From Burkholderiales bacterium (GTDB taxonomy: Bacteria > Pseudomonadota > Gammaproteobacteria > Burkholderiales > Burkholderiaceae_B): a DNA stretch of 64,000 nt. Below the pieces are notes generated by a model that was not told the origin of the DNA, made no database searches, and saw nothing but the letters and a program-made list of their open reading frames with translations. The DNA is taken from the NCBI GenBank assembly GCA_027484315.1, contig JAIXTE010000129.1, positions 92,043-156,042 on the forward strand. Reading direction: 5' to 3'. The translations under genes and the position numbers were made by a program. Positions 1-9,761 of this stretch are shown here, piece by piece; positions within the stretch are counted from its first letter, which is position 1; the number at the start of each line of letters is the position of its first letter.

Positions 1-37
1 CCCCGCTATCGTTGCGAGGGCCCGGACTTCGACAATC

Positions 38-2650
38 TCACTGCAAACTTGACGTGGTTTCACCAATGGTGTTTTCCTGCAGATATTGCAGGGCTTCATT
101 GACCTGATCAATCAACACCAGTACAAGGTGGTCGGCTGCGGTTTGATCAAGCGCCATTTGTATGGCCTTGAATTCACCCCGCACTTCAACCACCTTCGGT
201 TGTTTGATTGAAGCAGATTGAGAGATACCCTGTTGCAGTAGTTGCAGGGTTTCACCATCAGGTCGGCCGCGCTGGCAGGCGTCTTCATACAAAATGATGT
301 CGTCAAAGAAGCTGCCAACCAATCGCCCTTGTTCGACAATGTCCTGATCCCGTCGATCACCTGCCGCACTGATGACGACTGTGCGTTTCACAGCTGGAAT
401 GTTTTTCAGGGTATTGACCAGTGTGGACACGGCGTCTGGATTGTGTCCGTAGTCGGCAATGACGGAGCCGCCCTTGTGCTTGAAGAAGTTGAAGCGTCCA
501 GGGACGGTGTCAGGGGTGGATTGGAAGCTGCCAAGTGCTGCCAAGATGGTAGCAAATGGCACATTCAAGCCCAGTGCTGCCGCAACCGCACACATGACGT
601 TTTGCACCTGGAAAGTGAATAGCCCGTTGTTGGTCAGGGGCACTTCCATCAGGTCAATCGTTTTTTCCATGCCGTCGTAGCTGATGTTGATTACCCGTCC
701 ATCGTGAACAATCACGGGTCGACCTTTCGCCTTGTGAGCAGCAACAACGGGGTTGTCAGGATTGCTGGTAAAAAACAGCACACGCCCAGGGGTCAGCTTG
801 GCCATGCCGGCTGCATGCTTGTCGTCCGCATTCAAGACAGCCAGCCCATTGGGTGCCACGTTTTGTACCAACACGCTTTTCAGCAAGGCGAGGTCTTCCA
901 CGCTGTCGATGAAGTTCAAACCAAGGTGGTCGCCTTCGCCGATGTTGGTGACAATGCCCACGTCGCACATGTCGAATCCAAGGCCTTCACGCAACATGCC
1001 GCCACGAGCACATTCCAGCACCGCTGCATCCGTTTCTGGATGCACCAGGACCTTGTGCGCGCTTTTCGGGCCGCTGCAATCGCCTGTGTCAATCAAATGA
1101 CCATTGACCACTACGCCTTCAGTGCCGGTGAATCCCACACGCAGGTTGTTGTATCGAAGAATCTGTTCAATCAGACGCACCGTGGTGGTTTTGCCATTGG
1201 TGCCAGTAACCGCCACCACAGGAATGCGGCCATTTTCATCTTTTTTGAACATCAGGTCGATGACGGCTGCACCCACATCTCGGCCTTTGCCGATGGAGGG
1301 TTCCAGGTGCATGCGCAAACCTGGTGCTGCATTCAATTCCACAATACCGCCACCTTGGGCTTCCAGGGATTCGTCCACACGCTCGCAGACCACGTCCACA
1401 CCGCACACTTCGATGCCGATTTGCTGTGCGGCTTGAATGACCATTTCCGCAAGGGCAGGGTGCACATTGTCAGTCACATCGGTTGCGCTGCCGCCAGTGC
1501 TCAGGTTCGCATTGTTACGAAGTACCACGCGCACACCCTGGTCGGGTACTGAGTCTGCGGTGAAGCCCTGCTTTTTGATGCGGGCAATCGCGATCTCATC
1601 AACGCGCAATTTGCTCAGCGCACTGCCATGTCCTTCGCCGCGCAAGGGGTTGCGGTTCTCGATTTCGACCAGCTCAGTGATGGTGTGTACACCGTCGCCA
1701 ACCACGGAAGGCGGTTCACGGCGGGCAGCGGCAACCAGTTTGTCACCCACTACCAGGAAGCGGTAATCGTGGCCAGGAATGAATTCCTCAACAATGGGCA
1801 CGCCACTTCCGTACTTCTTGGCTGCATCGAAGGCCACCTTCAGGTGTTCTTCATCCACAATATTGACGGTGACGCCCTTGCCTTGGTTGCCGTCGCTGGG
1901 TTTGATCACCACGCCTTTTTTAGTGGTTTCGGTCAGCTCGCGAAAGGCCTGCACCGCTTCTTCAAATGTCTTAACCAGCTTGCCTTTCGGGGTGGGAATA
2001 CCAGCCGCGGACAAAATGGCTTTGGTCAGGTCTTTGTCTTGCGCGATCTCTTCAGAGATGGCGCAGGTGGTGTCTGTTTCAGCGGCTTGAATGCGCCTTG
2101 CTTTGGAACCCCAACCCAGTTGAACCAGGCTGCCTTGGGTCAACCTGCGGATCGGAATGCCGCGGCGAATGGCTGCGTTGACAATGGAGCCGGTGCTGGG
2201 GCCCAGTTTGCAGTCTTCATAAATCTCCTTGAGCCGCTCTATCGACGCCTTGGCATCGAAGTCCTGACCGGCAAGGGCCGCCAAAATCAACTGGTGGGCC
2301 TCTTCAAATGCGGCGCGCGCCAGATCTTCTTCTTCGTACTGCACGACCACGCGGAAATAGCCAGAGGTGATGTTGTCCGAGACATGTGCAAACGTGACTT
2401 GTGAACCCGCTTCCACTTGGAAACGCAATGCCGCACGACTGAGAATGTGTGCAAGGGCAATATTGTTCTGCTCGAAACCGGTTGCTCTTAGGGATCCGAT
2501 GCCGGGCAGGGCGCTTCGAACACGCATTTCAATGTTTGCAAATCGGTCGTAGATGCGTTCGTTTTCCTCACAAAACACCAGTGCTTCCATGCTGGTGTTC
2601 TTGCTCCACAAGTTTGGGCCGCGCAGGGCGCGAATGCGTTCAATATTCAT
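38..2650 (-). CDS. cphA: Cyanophycin synthetase CphA
   Basis: This 870-residue protein should polymerise aspartate and arginine, with ATP, into the storage polymer cyanophycin in the cytoplasm. The length is normal for the family. An N-terminal domain (about residues 1–160) is followed by an ATP-grasp domain with the nucleotide-binding stretch KPSDGNQGKGVTVN. A Mur-ligase-like domain follows, with an intact P-loop GTNGKTTT near residue 490, so both ATP sites expected of CphA1 are present. It starts 36 bases after the stop of a second synthetase gene on the same strand, which implies one transcription unit with that gene first. A weak AAGG ribosome site lies about 10 bases before the ATG. Family assignment is secure. 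In vivo substrate range cannot be read from sequence. Confidence 0.96.
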   Translation of the reverse strand: MNIERIRALRGPNLWSKNTSMEALVFCEENERIYDRFANIEMRVRSALPGIGSLRATGFEQNNIALAHILSRAALRFQVEAGSQVTFAHVSDNITSGYFRVVVQYEEEDLARAAFEEAHQLILAALAGQDFDAKASIERLKEIYEDCKLGPSTGSIVNAAIRRGIPIRRLTQGSLVQLGWGSKARRIQAAETDTTCAISEEIAQDKDLTKAILSAAGIPTPKGKLVKTFEEAVQAFRELTETTKKGVVIKPSDGNQGKGVTVNIVDEEHLKVAFDAAKKYGSGVPIVEEFIPGHDYRFLVVGDKLVAAARREPPSVVGDGVHTITELVEIENRNPLRGEGHGSALSKLRVDEIAIARIKKQGFTADSVPDQGVRVVLRNNANLSTGGSATDVTDNVHPALAEMVIQAAQQIGIEVCGVDVVCERVDESLEAQGGGIVELNAAPGLRMHLEPSIGKGRDVGAAVIDLMFKKDENGRIPVVAVTGTNGKTTTVRLIEQILRYNNLRVGFTGTEGVVVNGHLIDTGDCSGPKSAHKVLVHPETDAAVLECARGGMLREGLGFDMCDVGIVTNIGEGDHLGLNFIDSVEDLALLKSVLVQNVAPNGLAVLNADDKHAAGMAKLTPGRVLFFTSNPDNPVVAAHKAKGRPVIVHDGRVINISYDGMEKTIDLMEVPLTNNGLFTFQVQNVMCAVAAALGLNVPFATILAALGSFQSTPDTVPGRFNFFKHKGGSVIADYGHNPDAVSTLVNTLKNIPAVKRTVVISAAGDRRDQDIVEQGRLVGSFFDDIILYEDACQRGRPDGETLQLLQQGISQSASIKQPKVVEVRGEFKAIQMALDQTAADHLVLVLIDQVNEALQYLQENTIGETTSSLQ

Positions 2651-2686
2651 TGTTCTGTTACCTTGTTAGTGCGTCGCGGCATGGTT

Positions 2687-4879
2687 TTAATAGCGCTGTC
2701 GAATGTCTGCGCGAAGCAGGTCATGGGGTACATCCATGGCCCAGCTGGTGGCGGCCAGCGCCAGGGCTTTGATCAGGTTGCTGGTGGGCTGCTTCAATTC
2801 AATGGCTGTTCGAGATTCCGCTTCGGCGCGCGTGCCCAAAAAGCGGATGCTGTTCGTGTCGCACACTACGGCCATGCCGCCGTTATTGACATGCTCATCG
2901 ACCACCGGATTGTCGGCGGTGCTGCTGATCCAGATCACCTTGCCGTCGCAGAGATCTTTCAATGGCAGCAGGTTGACCTCATCGGCATTGATGACAGCGT
3001 GTCCGCTGGCCAATACCAGATCTATCACCGTGCGCATGACGTTGAAGTGTTGTTCGCGGGTCAGAATGTCCCACTCATCCAGGCCTTCAATGGACCCTAC
3101 ACTGGTAATGACTGCCAGGCTGGATCGGTCAAATGGCAGCCCTTGAGACAGAATGGTGCTGGCCTTGACCTGCATGACCAGCGTGTCCAGGTTTTTATTG
3201 ATCAGGCAGTTTCTTCCTGCCTGCCAATTGGCTGAAGGTGTGATGGTGATCACCCGACCATTCATCACCAAGCCCTCATCACAGGCCAGCCCAACCCGGT
3301 GGCCTTGATCTTCCAGAATTTCTGTCAGTTCAGGGCCAAATCCATCAATTTCTGGTCCGCCTGAATAGGAGATGGTGGGAATACGCCCATTGGCCTCGCC
3401 CGGAAACAGGGATTCCACAATGGGCTTGCCCACGTTGCGCGGCTTGCCTTTGGCGGGCTTGATGTGCATCAACAACCCGGGGCCGGCATTCACTTCCACA
3501 ACGGCCAGTGACTGGCCTTTGGGCGCTTGGTCAATGTGTTCACAGACCAGGTCGATTCCTGCAACATCAAGGCCAACAACCCGTGCGGCCATGCTGCACA
3601 GCCGTGCTATTTCAGGGTGAATCAGGTCCGTGACATCTTCAGAAGCATTGCTGTTGCGTTCAATCAGTACTTTTACGTCTTGGCCAATAATTGACGATGC
3701 GTTGTAACCCTGGCGTTGCACTTCAAGAAAAACCGCCGGATTTTTTTCAACATTGACCGGGCGCAGTGGGAAAATTTCAGATTCACCACGGCGTGGGTCG
3801 GTATTGATTTGTTGGTTGCACAGTTCCTGCAAGCTCGATTTTCCATCGCCGATGACGTACACCAGTTCACCGCGTGACACTGCCGCCACCTGGTAGTTGA
3901 CCACCAGGACACGGTGTTCGACACCACGAATGAATTTCTCGACGATTACGCCGGTGTAACTTTCTTTGTCGGCCAGTGGCCAAGCTGTTTTAACGTCCTC
4001 TTCCTTGCTGAGTTCAAGCGACACGCCACGGCCCCAATTGCCGTCTACCGGCTTCACCACCACGGGCAAGCCGATGTCCTTGGCAATTTCCCAGGCGTGT
4101 TCAGGGCTTTTGGCCATTTCGCCTTCAGGTACAGGCACCCCACACTGGGCCAGCAATTCCTTGCAGAGGTCTTTGTCTGCTGCGATGCCTTCCGCAATGG
4201 CTGAGGTTTTTGATGTTTCAGCGGTCCAGATTCGTTGTTGCTTGTTGCAATGCCCCAGTTGCACGAGGTTGCCGTCATTCAGACGAACAATTGGAATTCG
4301 CCGCTCATAGGCAGCGTCAAGAATGTGCTGGGTGCTTGGCCCGAGCCCGTGCATGTCGCAATGGTGTTTGATGACTTTCAATTCCGCTTGCAGGTCGTAT
4401 TCCGTGCCTTCAATTGCAGCGTGCAACAGGCGCACCCCAGCTTCCAGGCAGGCCATGCCCACCATGGGGTCTGGTGTGCGGAACACCATTTTGTAGACGC
4501 CTTCCTTGCTGGTCATTCGGGCTTTCCCAAAACCGACCTCCAGGCCTGCCTGTGTGTGCAACTCGATTACGATGTGCTCAAGCATGTGGGCGGCATATGT
4601 GCCTTCACGCACGCGGAGCAAAAAACCACCGGGTTCACCAATTCCACACCGGTGGTCAACCAAACCGGGTAGCAAAGCCGTTAAACGCTCGTAAAAACCG
4701 GGAAGCAGGTTGGAAGGAAACTGCTCCAATTCCTGGATGTCCACCAACGCTTCGATACAACTTCGATAGGTCCAGATGTTCGGGCCGTCCAGCCACATGG
4801 TTCGGAGTACTACAAGGCGTTTTTGCGTCATATGCTGTCTGTCGGCAGTATTAGTTTCTAGGATTGGATTTTCGAACAA
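2687..4879 (-). CDS. cphA2: CphA2-like cyanophycin synthetase paralog lacking the Mur P-loop
   Basis: This 730-residue protein is homologous to its neighbour CphA through the N-terminal and ATP-grasp domains (KPVDGNWGRGVSLEL). At the position of the Mur P-loop it has ISYSGGPEIDGFGP instead of GTNGKTTT. It also ends about 140 residues earlier. In characterised CphA2 enzymes loss of the second ATP site goes with use of beta-aspartyl-arginine dipeptide, so a recycling or accessory role is likely; this is inferred. The track start is a TTG with a good GGAG six bases upstream. An ATG 16 codons later (4831) has no clear ribosome site, so I keep the TTG. The intergenic space to the divergent exporter gene is only 69 bases and must hold both promoters. 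Confidence 0.9.
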   Translation of the reverse strand: MFENPILETNTADRQHMTQKRLVVLRTMWLDGPNIWTYRSCIEALVDIQELEQFPSNLLPGFYERLTALLPGLVDHRCGIGEPGGFLLRVREGTYAAHMLEHIVIELHTQAGLEVGFGKARMTSKEGVYKMVFRTPDPMVGMACLEAGVRLLHAAIEGTEYDLQAELKVIKHHCDMHGLGPSTQHILDAAYERRIPIVRLNDGNLVQLGHCNKQQRIWTAETSKTSAIAEGIAADKDLCKELLAQCGVPVPEGEMAKSPEHAWEIAKDIGLPVVVKPVDGNWGRGVSLELSKEEDVKTAWPLADKESYTGVIVEKFIRGVEHRVLVVNYQVAAVSRGELVYVIGDGKSSLQELCNQQINTDPRRGESEIFPLRPVNVEKNPAVFLEVQRQGYNASSIIGQDVKVLIERNSNASEDVTDLIHPEIARLCSMAARVVGLDVAGIDLVCEHIDQAPKGQSLAVVEVNAGPGLLMHIKPAKGKPRNVGKPIVESLFPGEANGRIPTISYSGGPEIDGFGPELTEILEDQGHRVGLACDEGLVMNGRVITITPSANWQAGRNCLINKNLDTLVMQVKASTILSQGLPFDRSSLAVITSVGSIEGLDEWDILTREQHFNVMRTVIDLVLASGHAVINADEVNLLPLKDLCDGKVIWISSTADNPVVDEHVNNGGMAVVCDTNSIRFLGTRAEAESRTAIELKQPTSNLIKALALAATSWAMDVPHDLLRADIRQRY

Positions 4880-4948
4880 TGTTAACTCCGTGTCGCTGGA
4901 AATAGTGGTGTAACATCAGCGAATTCGCGAACTGAGGGGGTAATCTCA

Positions 4949-7171
4949 TTGAAAATCGTTGGATTTTCGCCGTCTGAAAACGAGGTGCAACACCTTTCAC
5001 AGGTTTGGGCTACAAATTCGCCAATTCGAGCGGTTTTTGTAGCTGACATGAATACTCGACGTGAGTTTTCCAGAAGCCTTGTAGCCTTTAACGCCGATGA
5101 ACTAATTGTGGTAGACAGGGACTCGCAGGTGCCTGTATTCAAAGCTGCTTTTTCAGACATCGACAAGATTTCGATGTCCGATCATTCCGGGCTTTCTACG
5201 ATCGTAGTTCAAACCAGAAATGGGCATGTGTTCCGCTTCTACGCCAGCTTCAGTTTGCACCGCTCGCTCGAAGAGTTTGTGGCCCAGCTTGAAGCTGCAT
5301 TGCGGGAATTTGAACACGGCTCAGGACATGTTGCGCAAATTCAACACCCGGTGCCGCAATTGCTGGCCGACGAGGACTTGAATGACGCAGGGTTCGATGA
5401 GCCCGTGTCCTCGCGTGCACTGCTGCGCCTTTGGCGATTTGCACATCCGTACCGCTGGCGCCTGTTTGTCGGTTTGATCCTGACGCTGTTTTCCACAGCG
5501 GCTACCCTGGTTGCACCGTACCTTTCAATGCCACTGATGGACGAGGTGCTGATTCCGTTTCAAAACGGCCAGCCGATGAACACTGAACTGGCAACCTTTT
5601 ATTTGGGTGGATTACTGATTTCTGCCCTTGTCGCTGCTGGTCTGAGTTGGGCCCGCACCTACTTGCTGGCACTGGTTTCAGAGCGAATTGGATCTGACCT
5701 TCGAACTACCACGTTCAATCACTTGATGAGTTTGTCGCTGGATTATTTCAGCGCCAAGCGCACAGGCGATTTGATCGCGCGAGTCAGCGCTGAAACCGAT
5801 CGCATCAATTTATTCCTCTCATTGCATGCTCTGGATTTCATCACCGACGTGATCATGATTGTGATGACTGCGGTCATTCTGATGAACATTGATTTCGAGC
5901 TGGCTTTGCTGACCTTGCTGCCCTTGCCTGTGATCGGTTGGATGATCCACCTGGTGCGTGAAAAGCTGCGCACCGGTTTTGAAAAAGTGGACCGTGTGTG
6001 GGGTGAAGTCACCAACATTCTGACGGACACCATTCCCGGTATTCGGGTGGTGAAAGCTTTTGCGCAGGAACGCCGTGAAGCGGACCGGTTTTTGAAAGCC
6101 AACACACGCAACCTGGAAGTCAATGATCGCATCAATAAAACCTGGTCGCTGTTTGCGCCAACGGTGAGTCTGTTGACTGAACTGGGTATCCTCGTGATCT
6201 GGGCCTCCGGTATCTGGATGATCATGAACAATGACATCACGGTGGGTGTACTGACTGCCTTTTTGGCCTATATCGGTCGCTTCTATACCCGGCTTGATTC
6301 CATGAGTCGCATCGTGTCTGTGACCCAAAAAGCGGCTGCTGGCTCCAAGCGGATTTTTGATATTCTCGATTACAAGTCATCGGTTCCCGAAGCAGAAAAC
6401 CCGGTCAAGATTGAACAACTGCAGGGCGCGCTAGAACTGCGAGATGTGTCTTTCCGCTATGGCAGCAGACAGGTGCTCGACGGTGTGAACCTGAAAGTGA
6501 AGCCGGGCGAAATGGTGGGCTTGGTCGGCCACAGTGGTTCTGGCAAATCAACCCTGGTCAATTTGCTGTGCCGTTTTTACGATGTCACTGATGGTTCAGT
6601 GCTCGCCGATGGCATCGACATTCGTCAAATTGAAATGTTGACCTACCGTCGCAACATCGGCCTGGTGCTCCAAGAGCCTTACCTGTTTTTCGGCACCATT
6701 GCAGAGAATATTGCCTATGGTCGCCCGGATGCAACACGTGCAGAAATTATTGCGGCAGCCCGGCTTGCGCATGCCCATGAGTTTATTCTGCGCTTGCAGC
6801 ATGGCTACGACTCCCTGGTTGGCGAGCGTGGGCAAAGTTTGTCGGGTGGTGAGCGCCAGCGTATTTCAATTGCGCGTGCGCTGTTGATTGATCCGAAAAT
6901 CCTGATTCTGGATGAAGCCACCAGCTCGGTGGATTCCCAAACCGAGAAGGAAATTCAGAAGGCCCTGGATAACCTGGTCAAGGGCCGAACCACCATTGCG
7001 ATTGCGCACCGCTTGTCCACTTTGAGAAAGGCGGATCGGATTGTGGTGATGGACCGAGGCAAGGTGGTGGAAGAAGGTCCACACGATGAACTGCTGGCTG
7101 CGAAATCCCATTTTTGGCATTTGCACCAGGCGCAGGAAAAACTGAAACAGGAGCAGGCCCTATATGACTGA
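4949..7171 (+). CDS. ABC exporter-type fused permease/ATPase, cyanophycin-linked
   Basis: This 740-residue half-transporter has an unusual soluble N-terminal region (about residues 1–140) of unknown role. Six membrane segments of a type 1 ABC exporter follow (about 165–450). The C-terminal nucleotide-binding domain has Walker A GHSGSGKST, signature LSGGERQRISIARALL, Walker B ILDEATSSVD and an H-loop in AIAHRLS. All catalytic motifs are intact. The start is TTG, preceded by GAGGGGG eight bases upstream. It overlaps the DUF1854 gene by 8 bases and diverges from the cyanophycin synthetase genes, so a connection with cyanophycin metabolism is plausible. The substrate is unknown. A lipid or peptide exporter cannot be excluded. 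Confidence 0.88.
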   Translation: MKIVGFSPSENEVQHLSQVWATNSPIRAVFVADMNTRREFSRSLVAFNADELIVVDRDSQVPVFKAAFSDIDKISMSDHSGLSTIVVQTRNGHVFRFYASFSLHRSLEEFVAQLEAALREFEHGSGHVAQIQHPVPQLLADEDLNDAGFDEPVSSRALLRLWRFAHPYRWRLFVGLILTLFSTAATLVAPYLSMPLMDEVLIPFQNGQPMNTELATFYLGGLLISALVAAGLSWARTYLLALVSERIGSDLRTTTFNHLMSLSLDYFSAKRTGDLIARVSAETDRINLFLSLHALDFITDVIMIVMTAVILMNIDFELALLTLLPLPVIGWMIHLVREKLRTGFEKVDRVWGEVTNILTDTIPGIRVVKAFAQERREADRFLKANTRNLEVNDRINKTWSLFAPTVSLLTELGILVIWASGIWMIMNNDITVGVLTAFLAYIGRFYTRLDSMSRIVSVTQKAAAGSKRIFDILDYKSSVPEAENPVKIEQLQGALELRDVSFRYGSRQVLDGVNLKVKPGEMVGLVGHSGSGKSTLVNLLCRFYDVTDGSVLADGIDIRQIEMLTYRRNIGLVLQEPYLFFGTIAENIAYGRPDATRAEIIAAARLAHAHEFILRLQHGYDSLVGERGQSLSGGERQRISIARALLIDPKILILDEATSSVDSQTEKEIQKALDNLVKGRTTIAIAHRLSTLRKADRIVVMDRGKVVEEGPHDELLAAKSHFWHLHQAQEKLKQEQALYD

Positions 7172-7631
7172 TTGGCAATTGCGTGAATCGACTCAAGGCA
7201 AGCTGGCTTTGTTCAAGGGTGACACCCTCGTGGCAGACCCGGTCATGCCAGTGTTGGCATTTCCGTTTTCAGCACCTCAGGAAAGCATTTCAATCGTGGA
7301 TGAATACAGCCGTGAAATGGCTTGGCTTGACCGCGTGGAGCAGCTGGACGGTCCATCTCAGGCGGTGTTGAAGGATTACCTGGCTGTGCGGGAATATCGC
7401 CCCGTGGTGTCGCGCATTACATCCGTGTCCACGTATTCCACACCCAGCGTGTGGACACTGGAAACCGACAAGGGACCCTGCAAGTTCGAGTTGCCCACCG
7501 ATGAAAGCATTCGCAGATTGGGCGGCAGCCGCCTGGTGTTGACCCACGCCAATGGCATGCAATTCATTATCGAGGATATGTTTGCACTGGATGCCCGCAG
7601 CCGGCAGATTCTTGCCCGGTTCATGGCCTGA
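7164..7631 (+). CDS. DUF1854 domain protein
   Basis: This 155-residue soluble protein has no signal peptide or membrane segment and matches the DUF1854 family by overall sequence character (VVSRITSVSTYSTPSVWTLE and a C-terminal FIIEDMFALDARSRQILARF). The function is unknown. Its start codon lies inside the last codons of the ABC exporter gene (8-base overlap), so translation is probably coupled and the two products may work together, for example as a regulatory or substrate-binding partner. That role is inferred from position only. Confidence 0.85.
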   Translation: MTDWQLRESTQGKLALFKGDTLVADPVMPVLAFPFSAPQESISIVDEYSREMAWLDRVEQLDGPSQAVLKDYLAVREYRPVVSRITSVSTYSTPSVWTLETDKGPCKFELPTDESIRRLGGSRLVLTHANGMQFIIEDMFALDARSRQILARFMA

Positions 7632-7641
7632 ACAGGCGGCA

Positions 7642-7676
7642 AAAAAAACGCCTGTGAACTTCAAGCTCACAGGCGA
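7642..7676 (-). terminator. Rho-independent terminator after flhC
   Basis: A perfect 9-base stem, CGCCTGTGA / TCACAGGCG with a 9-base loop, is flanked on the left by eight A residues, which read as a U-tract on the minus strand. It lies 85 bases beyond the flhC stop. The convergent DUF1854 gene ends just before it, but there is no T-tract for the plus direction. Confidence 0.85.
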
Positions 7677-7760
7677 TTCAAGTGTCCTTGTACTACGGAC
7701 TAGGGGAGAGAGACAAAAAACAAACTACTACTGCATACAACGGCACTGCACATCAATTCT

Positions 7761-8327
7761 TTAAGCAACTTCCAGCTCGCATTCTTCATTGAAAAAACGG
7801 TTCGCGGCACTCTGTTTCGTTTTGCCTGCACGTGAGGGCATGTGGCACAAGCCGCATTCATAATCTTTTACCAGGTCGTAGGTGTGAACCACGAATTGGC
7901 CTTCGCAGGTTTTGCAGGGTGTGGAGGTCAGCATGCCGGCATCAAAAAATTTCACCAGGCGCCAGGCGCGGGTCAGTGACAACACTTCCGGAAGACCCAA
8001 GGTAGTGATCTGCTCGCGGTACAGCTTGTAGGCTTTCACCAGGCAATCGCCGTCGCCCAAATCCGTGTGTTTGATGCAGGTGGAGTAGAACCCCATGAAC
8101 AGTGAGCAATGAATGTTGGGTTGCCAGGTCATGAACCAGTCGGTTGAGAATGGCAACATGCCTTTGGGCGGTGACTTGTGTTTGATTTCCTTGTACAGGC
8201 GAATCAGTCGTTCACGCGACAATTGGGTTTCACTTTCCAATACTTGCAAGCGGGCGTCGAGCTTAATTAGCTCGGAGGCCAGTTTGATTTGTTCTGCTTC
8301 AGTAACCAGTGATTTGATTTTGGACAT
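7761..8327 (-). CDS. flhC: Flagellar master regulator subunit FlhC
   Basis: FlhC pairs with FlhD as the FlhD4C2 activator of class 2 flagellar promoters. The 188-residue product carries the zinc-binding cysteines of the family near the C-terminus (CKTC and CGLC, about residues 135–165). I place the start at the internal ATG (MSKIKSLV), because GGAG sits seven bases upstream; the longer track start adds ten residues without support. It follows flhD by 45 bases, the standard order. No structural flagellar genes are in this window, so its targets lie elsewhere. Confidence 0.94.
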   Translation of the reverse strand: MSKIKSLVTEAEQIKLASELIKLDARLQVLESETQLSRERLIRLYKEIKHKSPPKGMLPFSTDWFMTWQPNIHCSLFMGFYSTCIKHTDLGDGDCLVKAYKLYREQITTLGLPEVLSLTRAWRLVKFFDAGMLTSTPCKTCEGQFVVHTYDLVKDYECGLCHMPSRAGKTKQSAANRFFNEECELEVA

Positions 8328-8372
8328 TTTTTCTCTCCAGCACACCCGCAGGTGCAAGTTTCAGGATTGGAT

Positions 8373-8690
8373 TCAGGCGTTGATCTGGGCGCTACGGCCA
8401 GCCATCAAAATGGCAGCGTGCATTCCAGAAATGGCGCGATCTTTTCCGTGGTCGGAGAGAAGTTTCCACACAGCCGGGTCTTCAAACCGGATGCTGCACA
8501 TGGGCACATTGCTGCCCGCTATACGCAACACCTGGGCTGTAGTCAGCCGTACAAGAAGGTCTGCGGTGTTTTCATCAATGCCCAGGCGAATGATAGCCTC
8601 GGCCTTGTCTTCATTGATCAGTTGTTTGGCCAACAGCAGGTAAGACAGGTTGGTTTCGCGAATTTGTTCCAGTAGTTCATTTGCTTTCAT
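8373..8690 (-). CDS. flhD: Flagellar master regulator subunit FlhD
   Basis: This 105-residue protein aligns with the FlhD N-terminal signature (NLSYLLLAKQLI). It is the partner of FlhC in the transcription activator for flagellar genes. The track ORF is extended by 47 residues. The real start is most likely the ATG of MKANELLEQ, because AGGAGG sits nine bases before it; that motif touches the alternative ATG three codons earlier, which is too close to serve it. The upstream leader overlaps the 5' end of the divergent hydrolase gene. flhDC expression is normally regulated in a long leader, but I cannot identify specific sites here. Confidence 0.94.
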   Translation of the reverse strand: MKANELLEQIRETNLSYLLLAKQLINEDKAEAIIRLGIDENTADLLVRLTTAQVLRIAGSNVPMCSIRFEDPAVWKLLSDHGKDRAISGMHAAILMAGRSAQINA

Positions 8691-8831
8691 TTTGAACATC
8701 CTCCTATTCAATTCAAGCAATCTTTTTGAGAGGTTTTCGTCGCTTCCCACAGACAACGAATCCAGTGAATGTATTGTGGTCGAGATGCAAAAAAAACTAA
8801 GCCGGCCAATTGCTGTAAACAGGATCAGCAA

Positions 8832-9761
8832 ATGGCTCGAAGCAATGTAAGAAAAAACCAGACAACAGGACTGACAAAGAAGATGATTGATTCATTGATG
8901 AACTGGATATGCCGCAAGCTGATAGATTCCAAGTGCAAGCAGATGGGGTTGACCAAACATGCCGCTGATACGGTGGATGGGCGTACCGTGTATTTCAAGG
9001 GTGGCCAGGGGCCAGACATGGTGCTGCTTCATGGCTTTGGCGCCAACAAGGAAAACTGGCTGGCGTTGGCCCCACGCCTGATGCGCCATTACACGGTGTG
9101 GGTTCCCGACCTGATTGGTTTTGGTGAGTCGGATCGTCCCGCCAACGCGCGATTCCACATTGCCGCGCAGGCTGAACGGGTGGCTCGCTGGCTTGATGGT
9201 ATTGGCGTGAAAAGCTTCCATGTCATGGGCAACTCGATGGGAGGTTATATGGCGGGTGCGCTGGCAGCCAACTTCCCAAACCGGGTTCTAAGCGCGTGCC
9301 TGTTGAACCCCGCAGGGGTCAATGGCGCAGAACACACTGCAATTGGAAAGACTTTCGCAGAAAGCGGAAAAATAATCCTGGCGCCAAGTACTTTTAAGGA
9401 ATACGAACACATCATCGATTTGTGTTTCAACGGCAAGGCCCCGCCCATGCCAGGTTTCATGCGCAAATACTTCGGCAGGATGTCGATCCAGAACAAGGCT
9501 TTGCTGGATCGCGTATTCATGGAGTTTGTGATTCCCGATGCCAATGTCAGCCTTAACGACATGGTGGCCAGTACCCCGGTGCCTTTGATGGTGGTGTGGG
9601 GCGATTCAGACCTGTTGGTGCATTCGAACGGCTTGGCTTTGTTGAAACAGGCCCAGCCTGCAATTCACGACCTGATGCTGGAAAATACAGGCCACTGCCC
9701 GATGGTGGACAGGGCCTCGCAAGTTTACAAGGCACACTTGGCGTTCATGCCAGCATCTTGA
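8832..9761 (+). CDS. Alpha/beta hydrolase
   Basis: This is an alpha/beta-hydrolase-fold protein with an oxyanion-hole region (LLHGFGANKENW), nucleophile elbow GNSMGG, an acid in VVWGDSDLLV and a C-terminal histidine in TGHCPMVD, so the triad is complete. The substrate is unknown; esterase, lipase-like and lactonase activities are all possible. The start is uncertain. I chose the ATG at 8832, with AGGA seven bases upstream; ATGs at 8883 and 8898 are alternatives. An N-terminal stretch rich in basic residues and one weakly hydrophobic segment do not form a clear signal peptide. It diverges from flhD. Confidence 0.85.
   Translation: MARSNVRKNQTTGLTKKMIDSLMNWICRKLIDSKCKQMGLTKHAADTVDGRTVYFKGGQGPDMVLLHGFGANKENWLALAPRLMRHYTVWVPDLIGFGESDRPANARFHIAAQAERVARWLDGIGVKSFHVMGNSMGGYMAGALAANFPNRVLSACLLNPAGVNGAEHTAIGKTFAESGKIILAPSTFKEYEHIIDLCFNGKAPPMPGFMRKYFGRMSIQNKALLDRVFMEFVIPDANVSLNDMVASTPVPLMVVWGDSDLLVHSNGLALLKQAQPAIHDLMLENTGHCPMVDRASQVYKAHLAFMPAS

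Noticed and set aside
704-2404. Long plus-strand ORFs (282 and 258 codons) opposite cphA
   Set aside because: Their translations are His/Phe/Gly-rich shadows of the opposite strand with no domain logic, and they lie wholly within a certain gene.
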